A stretch of DNA of 64,000 nucleotides from G013214665 sp964649815 (GTDB lineage: Bacteria; Pseudomonadota; Alphaproteobacteria; Rhodobacterales; Rhodobacteraceae), in the NCBI GenBank assembly GCA_964649815.1, contig CAZYQC010000005.1:34582-98581 (forward strand), given 5' to 3'. The notes beneath the pieces are model-generated. The model was not told the origin of the DNA. It searched no databases and saw only the letters and a list, made by a program, of their open reading frames with translations. A program made the translations under genes and the position numbers. Positions 17,145-24,366 of the stretch are shown piece after piece; the stretch's first letter is position 1, and every line of letters starts with the position of its first letter.

Positions 17145-18194
17145 ATGCGATACGTTCTCCCAGATGTGTCCACGATGGCCGCGTTATCGACTGTCTCATT
17201 GCTTGGCGCGGTTGGTGTCATGGCGCACATAGACGTTGACACACCCGACGGCACGTTCGACGCCATCGATGGATCGTTGCAAGTTGTGTACGAACAACGC
17301 TTCGACGATGCCAACCCACTGCAAAACATAGCCGTTTCCACCATCAGCGCCCTGCGCTGGGGCCTGTTTGGCCAAGGGACGCCTGATCTTGTCGTTGGGC
17401 GCGATGGTTGGTTGTTCACCGCGGAAGATTTCCAAAATGACGCCGATTTTGAACCTCGGTTCAATGCAGCGATCGACCAAGTTGCCCACGTGAACGCCGT
17501 CTTGGCTGCGCAAGGCATCAAGCTTTTGATCGTGGCGTTGCCGGACAAAGCCGAGGTTTATCACGATAAACTTGGGTTCGCGCGCAGCGAACGCGTCGCG
17601 ATGCGTCACCGGCATTTTGTTAGGGATGTCCAATCCACTGGTGCGGCCATCGTGGACGGGTTTGCAGCCCTTCAAGCAGGCCGCGCGCAGCAAGAGACAT
17701 TTCAGCGTGATGACACGCATTGGTCGTCTTTCGGCGCCAAAATGGTTGCGGCGCAAATCGCGGATTGGATCCAGACCTACGATCTGGATCTCAGCCACGC
17801 AGAGGTCACGACCACCTACACCGGGTCCCAGCCGCATGATGGCGATCTGCTTCAGTTTGCGGACACCGGGATGTGGCGCGCCTTTGTCGGCCCGGATCAA
17901 AGCACGATCGCGCAGTATGAAACGACCGTTGTTTCGTCTGGCGGTCTGTTTGGCGATGCGGCTGTAGAGGTTGCTTTGGTTGGAACAAGCTATTCCGCCA
18001 GGACGGAATGGCATTTTGTCGACCACCTGCAAACCGCCTTGCAATCCGAAGTGGTCAGCTTTGCCACAGCGGGCGAGGGGCCTTTTGCACCCATGAGCGA
18101 GATGCTCAACGCCGATGAATTCAAAGAAAACCCTCCCAAAATCGTGATCTGGGAAATCCCAACACGGTACACAACACTGGATATTCAATCATGA
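17145..18194 (+). CDS. algJ: Alginate O-acetyltransferase AlgJ-like (SGNH family)
   Basis: This 349-residue protein is anchored by one N-terminal hydrophobic segment (MAALSTVSLLGAVGVMAH), with the rest periplasmic. It shows the AlgJ/AlgX signature GRDGWLF, the DTHW catalytic pair (Asp190 and His192) and the nucleophile in LVGTSYS (Ser282), so the SGNH-type catalytic set is complete. The ATG at 17145 was chosen because it follows the algI stop by 10 bp with TGAGG upstream; the open frame begins inside algI. The stop overlaps the algX start in an ATGA. It has no carbohydrate-binding C-domain, which distinguishes it from the next gene. Role: transfer or relay of acetyl groups to the nascent polymer. 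Confidence 0.86.
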   Translation: MRYVLPDVSTMAALSTVSLLGAVGVMAHIDVDTPDGTFDAIDGSLQVVYEQRFDDANPLQNIAVSTISALRWGLFGQGTPDLVVGRDGWLFTAEDFQNDADFEPRFNAAIDQVAHVNAVLAAQGIKLLIVALPDKAEVYHDKLGFARSERVAMRHRHFVRDVQSTGAAIVDGFAALQAGRAQQETFQRDDTHWSSFGAKMVAAQIADWIQTYDLDLSHAEVTTTYTGSQPHDGDLLQFADTGMWRAFVGPDQSTIAQYETTVVSSGGLFGDAAVEVALVGTSYSARTEWHFVDHLQTALQSEVVSFATAGEGPFAPMSEMLNADEFKENPPKIVIWEIPTRYTTLDIQS

Positions 18195-19501
18195 AACGCT
18201 CAACCCCCTTTGCCCTGGCCGCCGCGCTATGCGCCTTTGCCATTCCAGCCGATGCCGCGCCATATTGCGCAGACCTCATGTCGAAAGACACGCTGCCGTC
18301 AAAATATGCGAAACGCGGTCCCTTCTATTCGGACAAGGCCGATGGATGGATCGTTGGTCAGGACCAGCTGAAATCGAATTTTGAGGTTTCAACAGAAGTC
18401 GACATGTTGTGGCGCGAGATCAAAGACACCTTTGCCGAACATGGCATTGCGCTGTCTGTCTTGGCAGCACCGCCGCGACCCATGTTCGCCTCAGAGCAGG
18501 TTTTGTCACAGGCGGGCTATTCCAGCGATAAGATTGCCACCGAGATTGCCCAGCCGTTTTCGACCTACATCGCAGCGTTGAACGAGGCTGGCCTCACGGC
18601 GCCTGACCTGTCCAAACTGGCCCAAGGTCCGATGGACAGCCCGTTCTATTTCCAACGCGACACGCATTGGACGCCGTTTGGTGCAGCGCAAGCCGTTGCG
18701 CATCTGAGCGTCGCAATGCAAGGCGGCGAGGTGCCTGACGCTTTGGACGGGTTGACCTTTGACCAAAGCTATTCCGAAAAAGGATCGCTCAGCGCTGTTG
18801 TCGAGAAAACGTGCGGTACACGCCCGGCTGCCGAGGATGTGGTTGCAACCAACTATGCGAAATCTGGCGCGGCTGCCGACCTGTTGGGCGATGCAGGTGC
18901 CGCTGATGTGGCGTTGGTCGGAACTAGCTTTTCCGACCGCTACAAAAGAGACGCATACCAGGTCGCTGACGCTTTGGCGTTTGCCCTGGACACGCAAGTT
19001 GACAATTTCGCGCTGACCGGCGGTGGCCTCGTCGGGGCTATGCTGTCGTTTATCGAAAGCGGGGCCTTGGTTTCGGGGCAATATACCCGCGTTGTATGGG
19101 AAAGCCCGTACACGGCTCCGCTGACGAATGTGCATGGTCTGCGCCAGGTTTTGGGTGCGCTAAAGGCCGCAGGGCGCCCCGACGTACAGGCTTTGGGTGA
19201 GGTGCACGTCAGCGACGATTGGGTGACGCTGAAAGGTAAGTTTCCCTATGCGGCAGCAAGTGGCCTGCAAATCCGCCTGCCCGGTGCGACAACCGGAAAA
19301 TTGTATGTCGAACTTGTAACCGCCAGCGGCGACAAAACGAAAATCAAGCTGATCAAATCAGACCGCATCCCCGCCGAAGATCGCACCGAGAGTTGGACGC
19401 TCTCGCTCGCTGGATTGGCAGATATCGAGGTCGATCGCATCAAACTGCGACTTGTTGGCGAAGACCAGAAACACTCAGCTCAGGTGTTGCTCATGAACTA
19501 A
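18191..19501 (+). CDS. algX: Alginate O-acetyltransferase AlgX-like, SGNH plus C-terminal CBM-like domain
   Basis: This 436-residue secreted protein has a cleavable signal peptide (FALAAALCAFAIPADA). The SGNH domain contains DTHW (Asp157, His159) and LVGTSFSDRY (Ser246). A C-terminal region of about 110 residues rich in beta strands (from about residue 325) sits where Pseudomonas AlgX has its carbohydrate-binding module. AlgX is the terminal acetyltransferase that binds the polymer in the periplasm. Paired cysteines (C27 in APYCADL and C in EKTCGTRP) may form a disulfide. The start overlaps the algJ stop by 4 bp. It ends the first transcription unit, and the next 126 bp hold operator copy 2. 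Confidence 0.85.
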   Translation: MKRSTPFALAAALCAFAIPADAAPYCADLMSKDTLPSKYAKRGPFYSDKADGWIVGQDQLKSNFEVSTEVDMLWREIKDTFAEHGIALSVLAAPPRPMFASEQVLSQAGYSSDKIATEIAQPFSTYIAALNEAGLTAPDLSKLAQGPMDSPFYFQRDTHWTPFGAAQAVAHLSVAMQGGEVPDALDGLTFDQSYSEKGSLSAVVEKTCGTRPAAEDVVATNYAKSGAAADLLGDAGAADVALVGTSFSDRYKRDAYQVADALAFALDTQVDNFALTGGGLVGAMLSFIESGALVSGQYTRVVWESPYTAPLTNVHGLRQVLGALKAAGRPDVQALGEVHVSDDWVTLKGKFPYAAASGLQIRLPGATTGKLYVELVTASGDKTKIKLIKSDRIPAEDRTESWTLSLAGLADIEVDRIKLRLVGEDQKHSAQVLLMN

Positions 19502-19511
19502 GCCACAACCC

Positions 19512-19525
19512 GCTCTGATCAGAGC
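19512..19525. repeat. Perfect 14-bp palindrome after algX
   Basis: GCTCTGATCAGAGC is a perfect palindrome 10 bp after the algX stop and about 28 bp before operator copy 2. It is too short and T-poor for a confident terminator. It might be a second regulator site or chance. Confidence 0.35.
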
Positions 19526-19553
19526 TCCACACCCCAATTCCGCGCACAAAGAC

Positions 19554-19590
19554 GTGGCTATCCGAAAGGATAGCCACCCTAACCTGTTGC
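19554..19590 (+). promoter_or_regulatory. Shared EPS operator, copy 2 (upstream of alg44-alg8)
   Basis: This is the most symmetric of the three copies, with arms GTGGCTATCC (19554-19563) and GGATAGCCAC (19568-19577) around GAAA. CCTAACC follows directly at 19578-19584 and TTGC at 19587-19590. The spacing from CTATCC to CCTAACC is identical to copy 1. No run of T follows. The alg44 start lies 107 nt downstream (ATG 19691), or 44 nt if the GTG at 19628 is used. Confidence 0.78.
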
Positions 19591-19690
19591 GTGTTCGAAC
19601 TGCACGCATGGAGAGCAGAGGTTTTCCGTGATCAAGAGTACATCACTCCTGTCAATGCCCGCGATGTCAGCGGGGAGAATGGAGTATTTT

Positions 19691-21118
19691 ATGAACATTC
19701 GCCACGAATGCCCTATGCCGGATCTGTCCTTTGCAGTGACAGCGCCTTTGGGTGTTCAAAAGGCGGATGGGACTGAATTGGTCGCCGACCGCTGGACCCT
19801 TGCGGGCCTGTGGGTTGATCCCGAAGAAACAGATGTCGCTGGTCGCGTAATCCTGACGGTCCCTTTTCAAGGGGTGTTTGTCGCCTTTCCCGCAGACCTT
19901 CGCGCGACCGAGCACGAGGGATTTTATGTTTTCCACGAGCTAACGGTGCGCCAACGCGAAACCCTATCGGCTTTTCACCGGGGCGTTCTGTCCGGCACGA
20001 TGGTGTCGACATCTGAAATGATCACAAGCCTCGATACGCCCGTCGACCTCGTTCCTATGGGGGAAACACAAGAAGAGGAGGCCGCTGGCAAGGCCAAGGA
20101 AAAACCCCGGCTTTTGCGCGCGATCTACAATTCGGCCTTTTACGTCGTGCTCGCCCTGACATTGGTTGCAATGCTGGGCGATCAGATTTGGTCGCGTGTC
20201 GCGCGGATCAACTTGGACCACGCACGGTTCAGCGCCCCGATTGTTACATACGGCGCGCCCGAGGCAGGCTATGTCGAAGTGTTCAACGTCTCAGTCGGAG
20301 ATGTCGTCCGCGCCGGCGACGTTCTCGTGAAGATCGAAGACCCCGATCGCGAGAGCGATGTTGAAGACACCCGTGCCGAAGTTCTGCTGGCGGAGCGGCG
20401 ATTGGAAGCGGCGCACGACCGGCTCGCCCAGCATGAAGCGCAGAAAGATCTGATCCGGGCGCGTCTTTGGGCCGATTTTTATCGTTTGTGGGCGCCTTGG
20501 CGCGCGAATGAGCCCCGCTCGACAATCTATCCAAAGCCCATCCAGCAAGCTTGGCAGATTTTGTACGCCTTCGACCGCGGTCGCGATGCCGGGTTCACCA
20601 ACTATTTCGAAACACGCGACATTTTGTTGGAAACCATCCGCGAGCGTGATCTCGATTTGCGCCGTTGGAAACGAGATCTGCGGCACAAAAAAGCAGCCGC
20701 TGACGAATTGGTTGTGCGCGCCCGCAAGTCGGGCACGGTGTTTGCAGTGCATTCGATGGAAGACAACTTTGTTGGCCGCAACGACATGCTTGTTGAAATA
20801 GAGGATCAATCACCGCGGGTCGCTGTAGGCTGGCTGGACGACAGCATGGCGACGAAGGTTTACGTCGGGATGCCTGCCGACATCACCTATGTCCATCAAG
20901 GCAATTCAAAGCGAAACGCGGGCGTCGTGACCGATATTCAGGCGGGCACAGACGTCGCGCGGCCGGACACGTTTGGCATGATCGTGACGATCACCGCCGA
21001 CGAGGTCGGCGTGAAAAACAGCCGGAAATGGTTCCGCCGGAACGCCCCTGCAAAAATCGAGCTAAAGCGCCTCGAAGGATGGTGGAGCAAGGAGGCCTCT
21101 GACGATGGAAGCTCCTAA
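19691..21118 (+). CDS. alg44: Alginate polymerisation/co-polymerase protein Alg44-like, degenerate PilZ plus HlyD-type periplasmic domain
   Basis: Residues 1-120 form a PilZ-like cytoplasmic domain, residues about 148-164 one membrane span (FYVVLALTLVAMLG), and the remainder is periplasmic. The periplasmic part has a biotinyl-lipoyl/HlyD-type fold (AGYVEVFNVSVGDVVRAGDVLVKI), a long helical hairpin and a second lipoyl half, as in Pseudomonas Alg44. Alg44 normally activates Alg8 on binding cyclic di-GMP. Here no RxxxR is seen near the N-terminus, and the DxSxxG motif reads R34-W-T36-L-A-G39, so binding is doubtful. The ATG at 19691 has GGAG 6 nt upstream; a GTG at 19628 with AGAGG is an alternative and would add 21 residues, also lacking RxxxR. 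It overlaps alg8 by 14 bp. Confidence 0.85.
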   Translation: MNIRHECPMPDLSFAVTAPLGVQKADGTELVADRWTLAGLWVDPEETDVAGRVILTVPFQGVFVAFPADLRATEHEGFYVFHELTVRQRETLSAFHRGVLSGTMVSTSEMITSLDTPVDLVPMGETQEEEAAGKAKEKPRLLRAIYNSAFYVVLALTLVAMLGDQIWSRVARINLDHARFSAPIVTYGAPEAGYVEVFNVSVGDVVRAGDVLVKIEDPDRESDVEDTRAEVLLAERRLEAAHDRLAQHEAQKDLIRARLWADFYRLWAPWRANEPRSTIYPKPIQQAWQILYAFDRGRDAGFTNYFETRDILLETIRERDLDLRRWKRDLRHKKAAADELVVRARKSGTVFAVHSMEDNFVGRNDMLVEIEDQSPRVAVGWLDDSMATKVYVGMPADITYVHQGNSKRNAGVVTDIQAGTDVARPDTFGMIVTITADEVGVKNSRKWFRRNAPAKIELKRLEGWWSKEASDDGSS

Positions 21119-22688
21119 ATCTGTTGCGGCGTTCGAAAAGCATCTTGACGGTTGGCTTGCCCGGATTTCCGGCCCATCGCCGCGCGGGTTGCAAAAGTGG
21201 ACACTGGTCAAAGGCGCTCAGTTCATCACCGTGATAACGGCGCTGACCTGGGCGCTGGTCTTTTGGCCCAACGCCTTTTTCAACCCCGACCTTTTGTACG
21301 TGACGCTCACGCTTGGCACGCTTGGGTTTTGGCGGTTCGGCTGGTGGTTTACCCATGCGATCCGAGCCGAGAATTTCGCGCGCACGCGCTGGCCCGGAAT
21401 GCGCCGCGCGGCGAATGCGGTTTGGGCGTCTGGATGGCGGCCAGGACGGCTGCACATTCAGATGACGACCTATTACGAAGAGCCCGCCATAACGCGGCGT
21501 GTCATCGGATCGATCATCGGCCAAATCCGCAAAGAGGGCATACCGACAACGCTGTGGATCGGCACAGGCAGCACCTATGACGAAGAGATCATCACAGAAT
21601 TTGTGAAAACCCACGGCGCGGATTTGGATGCTCAGTTGGTTTTTCTGCGTCAAAACCAACCCGGAAAACGCATGGCGATTGGTATGATCCTGCGTGCGAT
21701 GAACCGCGCGGGAATTTTGCCCGATGACCTTGTCATTTTCATGGATGGCGACGCGGTCTTTGGCTCTGACGTTTTGGAAAAGACCTGCTCGATGTTTGGG
21801 GCTGACCCCGAGCTGCAGGCGCTGACAACGAATGAAGAGGTCATCTGTTACGGGCCGGACTGGATCCAAAGTTGGCTGTCTATGCGGTTCGCACAGCGGC
21901 GATTGGCGATGCAAAGCCACGCCCTGTCTGACCGGGTCTTGACGCTGACCGGGCGGATGAGTGTGTTCCGCGCCCGTTACATCGTAAGTGAAAAGTTCAT
22001 TCGCACGATTGAGGCAGATCACCTTGATCACTGGTTGTGGGGGCGTTTCCGCTTTCTGTCAGGCGACGACAAAAGCACGTGGTACCATCTACTCAGCAAG
22101 CGCGCGAAAATGACCTATGTGCCGGACGCGTGTGTGTACACGATCGAACAGATCGAAGGCTCGGGCACGGCGCGCATGGTGCAGAACTTTCGGCGGTGGT
22201 CAGGGAATATGCTGCGCAATGGGCAGCGTGCCATCGCCTTGGGCCCCCGCGTTGCCAAGCCTTTCATTTGGTGGTGCCTTGTCGATCAGCGCATCGCGAT
22301 GTGGACAATGCTGGTCAGCCCAACCTTGGCGATTTTGACCCTGTTTGTGGATCCCGCTTACCTTTTGCATTGTTTGATCTGGATTGTGTTCAGCCGAACC
22401 GTTCTTTGCCTGTTTTTGTTCCGCTACGCCCGCGAGGCGGACATGAGTTGGCCGTTCATTTTGTATTTCAACCAGATCATCAATGCAGCCGTGAAGGTCT
22501 ATATGATTTTCCATCTGAGCAAGCAAAAATGGTCGAACCGGGGCAACCAATCCTCCGGTGCGGGCACGTCCCTTGTGGACCGCATCAAATCATGGATGGC
22601 GCTTTTTCAGCTTTCCACAGCGGTGGTTGCATTCGTGTCGGGTCTGGCGGTCTATATCGATCTAATCCACCTGCCGTTTCACTGGTAG
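21105..22688 (+). CDS. alg8: Mannuronan synthase-type glycosyltransferase Alg8
   Basis: This 527-residue family 2 glycosyltransferase of the inner membrane polymerises and translocates the chain. There are N-terminal hydrophobic segments (residues about 38-80), then a cytoplasmic GT2 domain with DGD at 214-216, the acceptor-site GDD at 320-322 and the FRRWSGNMLRN motif at 362-372 (equivalent to QxxRW). Three or more C-terminal membrane spans follow. The motif set and the WRFGWWFTHAIRAENF segment match Alg8 rather than cellulose or hyaluronan synthases. The start lies inside the alg44 end (14 bp overlap), so the two subunits are probably made in fixed ratio. A strong hairpin terminator follows at 22731. 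Confidence 0.92.
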   Translation: MEAPKSVAAFEKHLDGWLARISGPSPRGLQKWTLVKGAQFITVITALTWALVFWPNAFFNPDLLYVTLTLGTLGFWRFGWWFTHAIRAENFARTRWPGMRRAANAVWASGWRPGRLHIQMTTYYEEPAITRRVIGSIIGQIRKEGIPTTLWIGTGSTYDEEIITEFVKTHGADLDAQLVFLRQNQPGKRMAIGMILRAMNRAGILPDDLVIFMDGDAVFGSDVLEKTCSMFGADPELQALTTNEEVICYGPDWIQSWLSMRFAQRRLAMQSHALSDRVLTLTGRMSVFRARYIVSEKFIRTIEADHLDHWLWGRFRFLSGDDKSTWYHLLSKRAKMTYVPDACVYTIEQIEGSGTARMVQNFRRWSGNMLRNGQRAIALGPRVAKPFIWWCLVDQRIAMWTMLVSPTLAILTLFVDPAYLLHCLIWIVFSRTVLCLFLFRYAREADMSWPFILYFNQIINAAVKVYMIFHLSKQKWSNRGNQSSGAGTSLVDRIKSWMALFQLSTAVVAFVSGLAVYIDLIHLPFHW

Positions 22689-22730
22689 AGTCCCGTAGTT
22701 CTTAGCCTCAAGGCCCGGAAACCGCTTTTC

Positions 22731-22760
22731 GGCCCGCGTCCTGTTTCGCGGGCCATTTTC
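22731..22760 (+). terminator. Rho-independent terminator after alg8
   Basis: An 8-bp perfect stem, GGCCCGCG (22731-22738) with CGCGGGCC (22747-22754), has an 8-nt loop and is followed by ATTTTC. It separates the alg44-alg8 unit from the algD unit. Confidence 0.75.
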
Positions 22761-22809
22761 ACGTCTGCGCCTCGGCACCAGATCTTCCAATCCAGACGAT
22801 TAGGCGGCG

Positions 22810-22843
22810 CTATCCCAAAGGATAGAGCGGCCATACCACTGCA
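22810..22843 (+). promoter_or_regulatory. Shared EPS operator, copy 3 (upstream of algD)
   Basis: CTATCC (22810-22815), CAAA, then GGATAG (22820-22825), followed after 5 nt by CCATACC (22831-22837), a one-base variant of the CCTAACC block. It lies between the alg8 terminator and algD, ending about 86 nt before the chosen algD ATG, close to the 88-nt distance seen for copy 1. Confidence 0.75.
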
Positions 22844-22923
22844 GCTTCGTTCTATACGTGGGCGAAAACATTGTTTGAAAACAGATGAGTAAAAGGGCTT
22901 CAGTCAATAACGAGGATTCCCAG

Positions 22924-24324
22924 ATGTTCGATAATGCTCCACAAGTTTCACCAATTAACTCTCCAGCGGCGCTGCGCCTGGTCGACACCAAGCCCGCGAT
23001 CAGCGTCGTTGGTCTTGGCTATGTTGGCGCCGTTTCAACGGCTTGCCTGTCCAGCCTGGGACACCGCGTCATCGGTGTTGATGTCGACACGCAGAAAGTC
23101 GATCAAATCAAAGCCGGCACAGCGCCTATTCACGAAAAAGACCTCGGAGCGTTGCTGTATTCCGGCGTCAATCACGGGTTGGTCGATGCAACGCTCGATC
23201 TCGAACAAGCGGTCCTCGATACAGACGTAACATTCGTCTCAGTGGGCACGCCGACAGCTGCGGATGGCGGGTGCGATCACAGTTACATCGAAGCGGCGGC
23301 CGAGGCGATTGGGCGTGCCTTGGCGATAAAGGACGACTTTCATGTCGTCGTGATGCGGTGCTCTATCCCTCCGGGGGTCACTCTTGGTTTTATGACACCC
23401 ATCATCGAACGCATCTCCGGGCGCGTAGCAGGCCTTGATTTCGGCGTCTGCTTTAACCCAGAGTTCTTGCGCGAAGGCGTGGCTGTAGAAGACTTCTTTG
23501 CCCCACCCAAAACCGTCATTGGCGCGTCTGACCCGCGCAGCGGAAACATCCTGCGTCGGATCTACGAAACGGTTGACGAAAACCCGATCGTAACCAGCAT
23601 CGAAACCGCCGAGATGGTGAAATATGTCGACAATGTTTGGCACGCGACCAAGGTTTGCTTTGCCAACGAAGTGGGTCGCCTGTGCAAGCCATTGGGTGTC
23701 GACAGCCACGCCGTCATGGATGTCTTTGTTCAGGACACCAAGCTGAACCTGTCGCCTTATTACCTCAAGCCTGGCTTTGCTTACGGCGGGTCTTGCCTGC
23801 CCAAAGAGGTTCGCGCGGTGTCGCACATCGCAAGCGAGATGGGTGTCGACGTGCCGATGATCGATGCGCTGACCACATCCAATCAAACGCACATTCAAGC
23901 GGCCACCGATATGGCGCGCAAAACAGGTGCAAAAACGGTCGGCATTTTGGGCTTGGCCTTTAAGCCGGGAACCGACGATCTGCGCGAGAGCCCCATCCTC
24001 GAGGTGATCGCCGCCCTTCAGGAAGAAGGCGTGAACGTCATCGTGCATGACCACGCGATTACGCCCAACACACCGCTTGCCGGACAGCTCGCCTATGTGC
24101 GCCACGGCAGCTCTGGTCTGCAGGCGCTGGCCGAGACGTTGCCAGATATGCTGTGCAGCGACCTGGATTACGTGACCGGCTCTGCTGATGCACTGATCGT
24201 CACGCATTCCCACGCAGACTACCGTGATGCGGTGGAACATGCCGGTGACACGCCTGTGATCGACCTGGTGCGCGTGGCCAAGGATGTGCCGCAGCAAGCG
24301 GCTTATCAGGGGATCGGCTGGTAA
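22924..24324 (+). CDS. algD: GDP-mannose 6-dehydrogenase AlgD
   Basis: This enzyme oxidises GDP-mannose to GDP-mannuronate, the monomer donor for Alg8. The 466-residue protein has the NAD motif VVGLGYVGAVSTACLSSLGH (GxGxxG at 30-35), the catalytic thiol in YGGSCLPKEVRA (Cys291), and the central block VWHATKVCFANEVG followed by KLNLSPYYLKPGFAYGG, which is diagnostic of AlgD rather than UDP-glucose dehydrogenase. The C-terminal end AYQGIGW parallels the AlgD ending. The ATG at 22924 has GAGGA 7 nt upstream; the in-frame ATG at 22885 has no ribosome binding site. It is followed after 42 bp by the RTX gene, with no terminator between. Confidence 0.93.
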   Translation: MFDNAPQVSPINSPAALRLVDTKPAISVVGLGYVGAVSTACLSSLGHRVIGVDVDTQKVDQIKAGTAPIHEKDLGALLYSGVNHGLVDATLDLEQAVLDTDVTFVSVGTPTAADGGCDHSYIEAAAEAIGRALAIKDDFHVVVMRCSIPPGVTLGFMTPIIERISGRVAGLDFGVCFNPEFLREGVAVEDFFAPPKTVIGASDPRSGNILRRIYETVDENPIVTSIETAEMVKYVDNVWHATKVCFANEVGRLCKPLGVDSHAVMDVFVQDTKLNLSPYYLKPGFAYGGSCLPKEVRAVSHIASEMGVDVPMIDALTTSNQTHIQAATDMARKTGAKTVGILGLAFKPGTDDLRESPILEVIAALQEEGVNVIVHDHAITPNTPLAGQLAYVRHGSSGLQALAETLPDMLCSDLDYVTGSADALIVTHSHADYRDAVEHAGDTPVIDLVRVAKDVPQQAAYQGIGW

Positions 24325-24366
24325 GCCAATCCCCCCAAAACACCCTCTAATCATGCAGGTGACAGA

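Noticed and set aside
20991..22031. Long minus-strand open frame across the alg44/alg8 junction
   Set aside because: It lies entirely antisense to two genes with clear motifs, has no family resemblance, and is the kind of mirror frame expected in GC-rich DNA.
23239..24354. 371-codon minus-strand open frame over algD
   Set aside because: Antisense to AlgD with Cys/His-rich low-quality protein sequence and no ribosome binding site.
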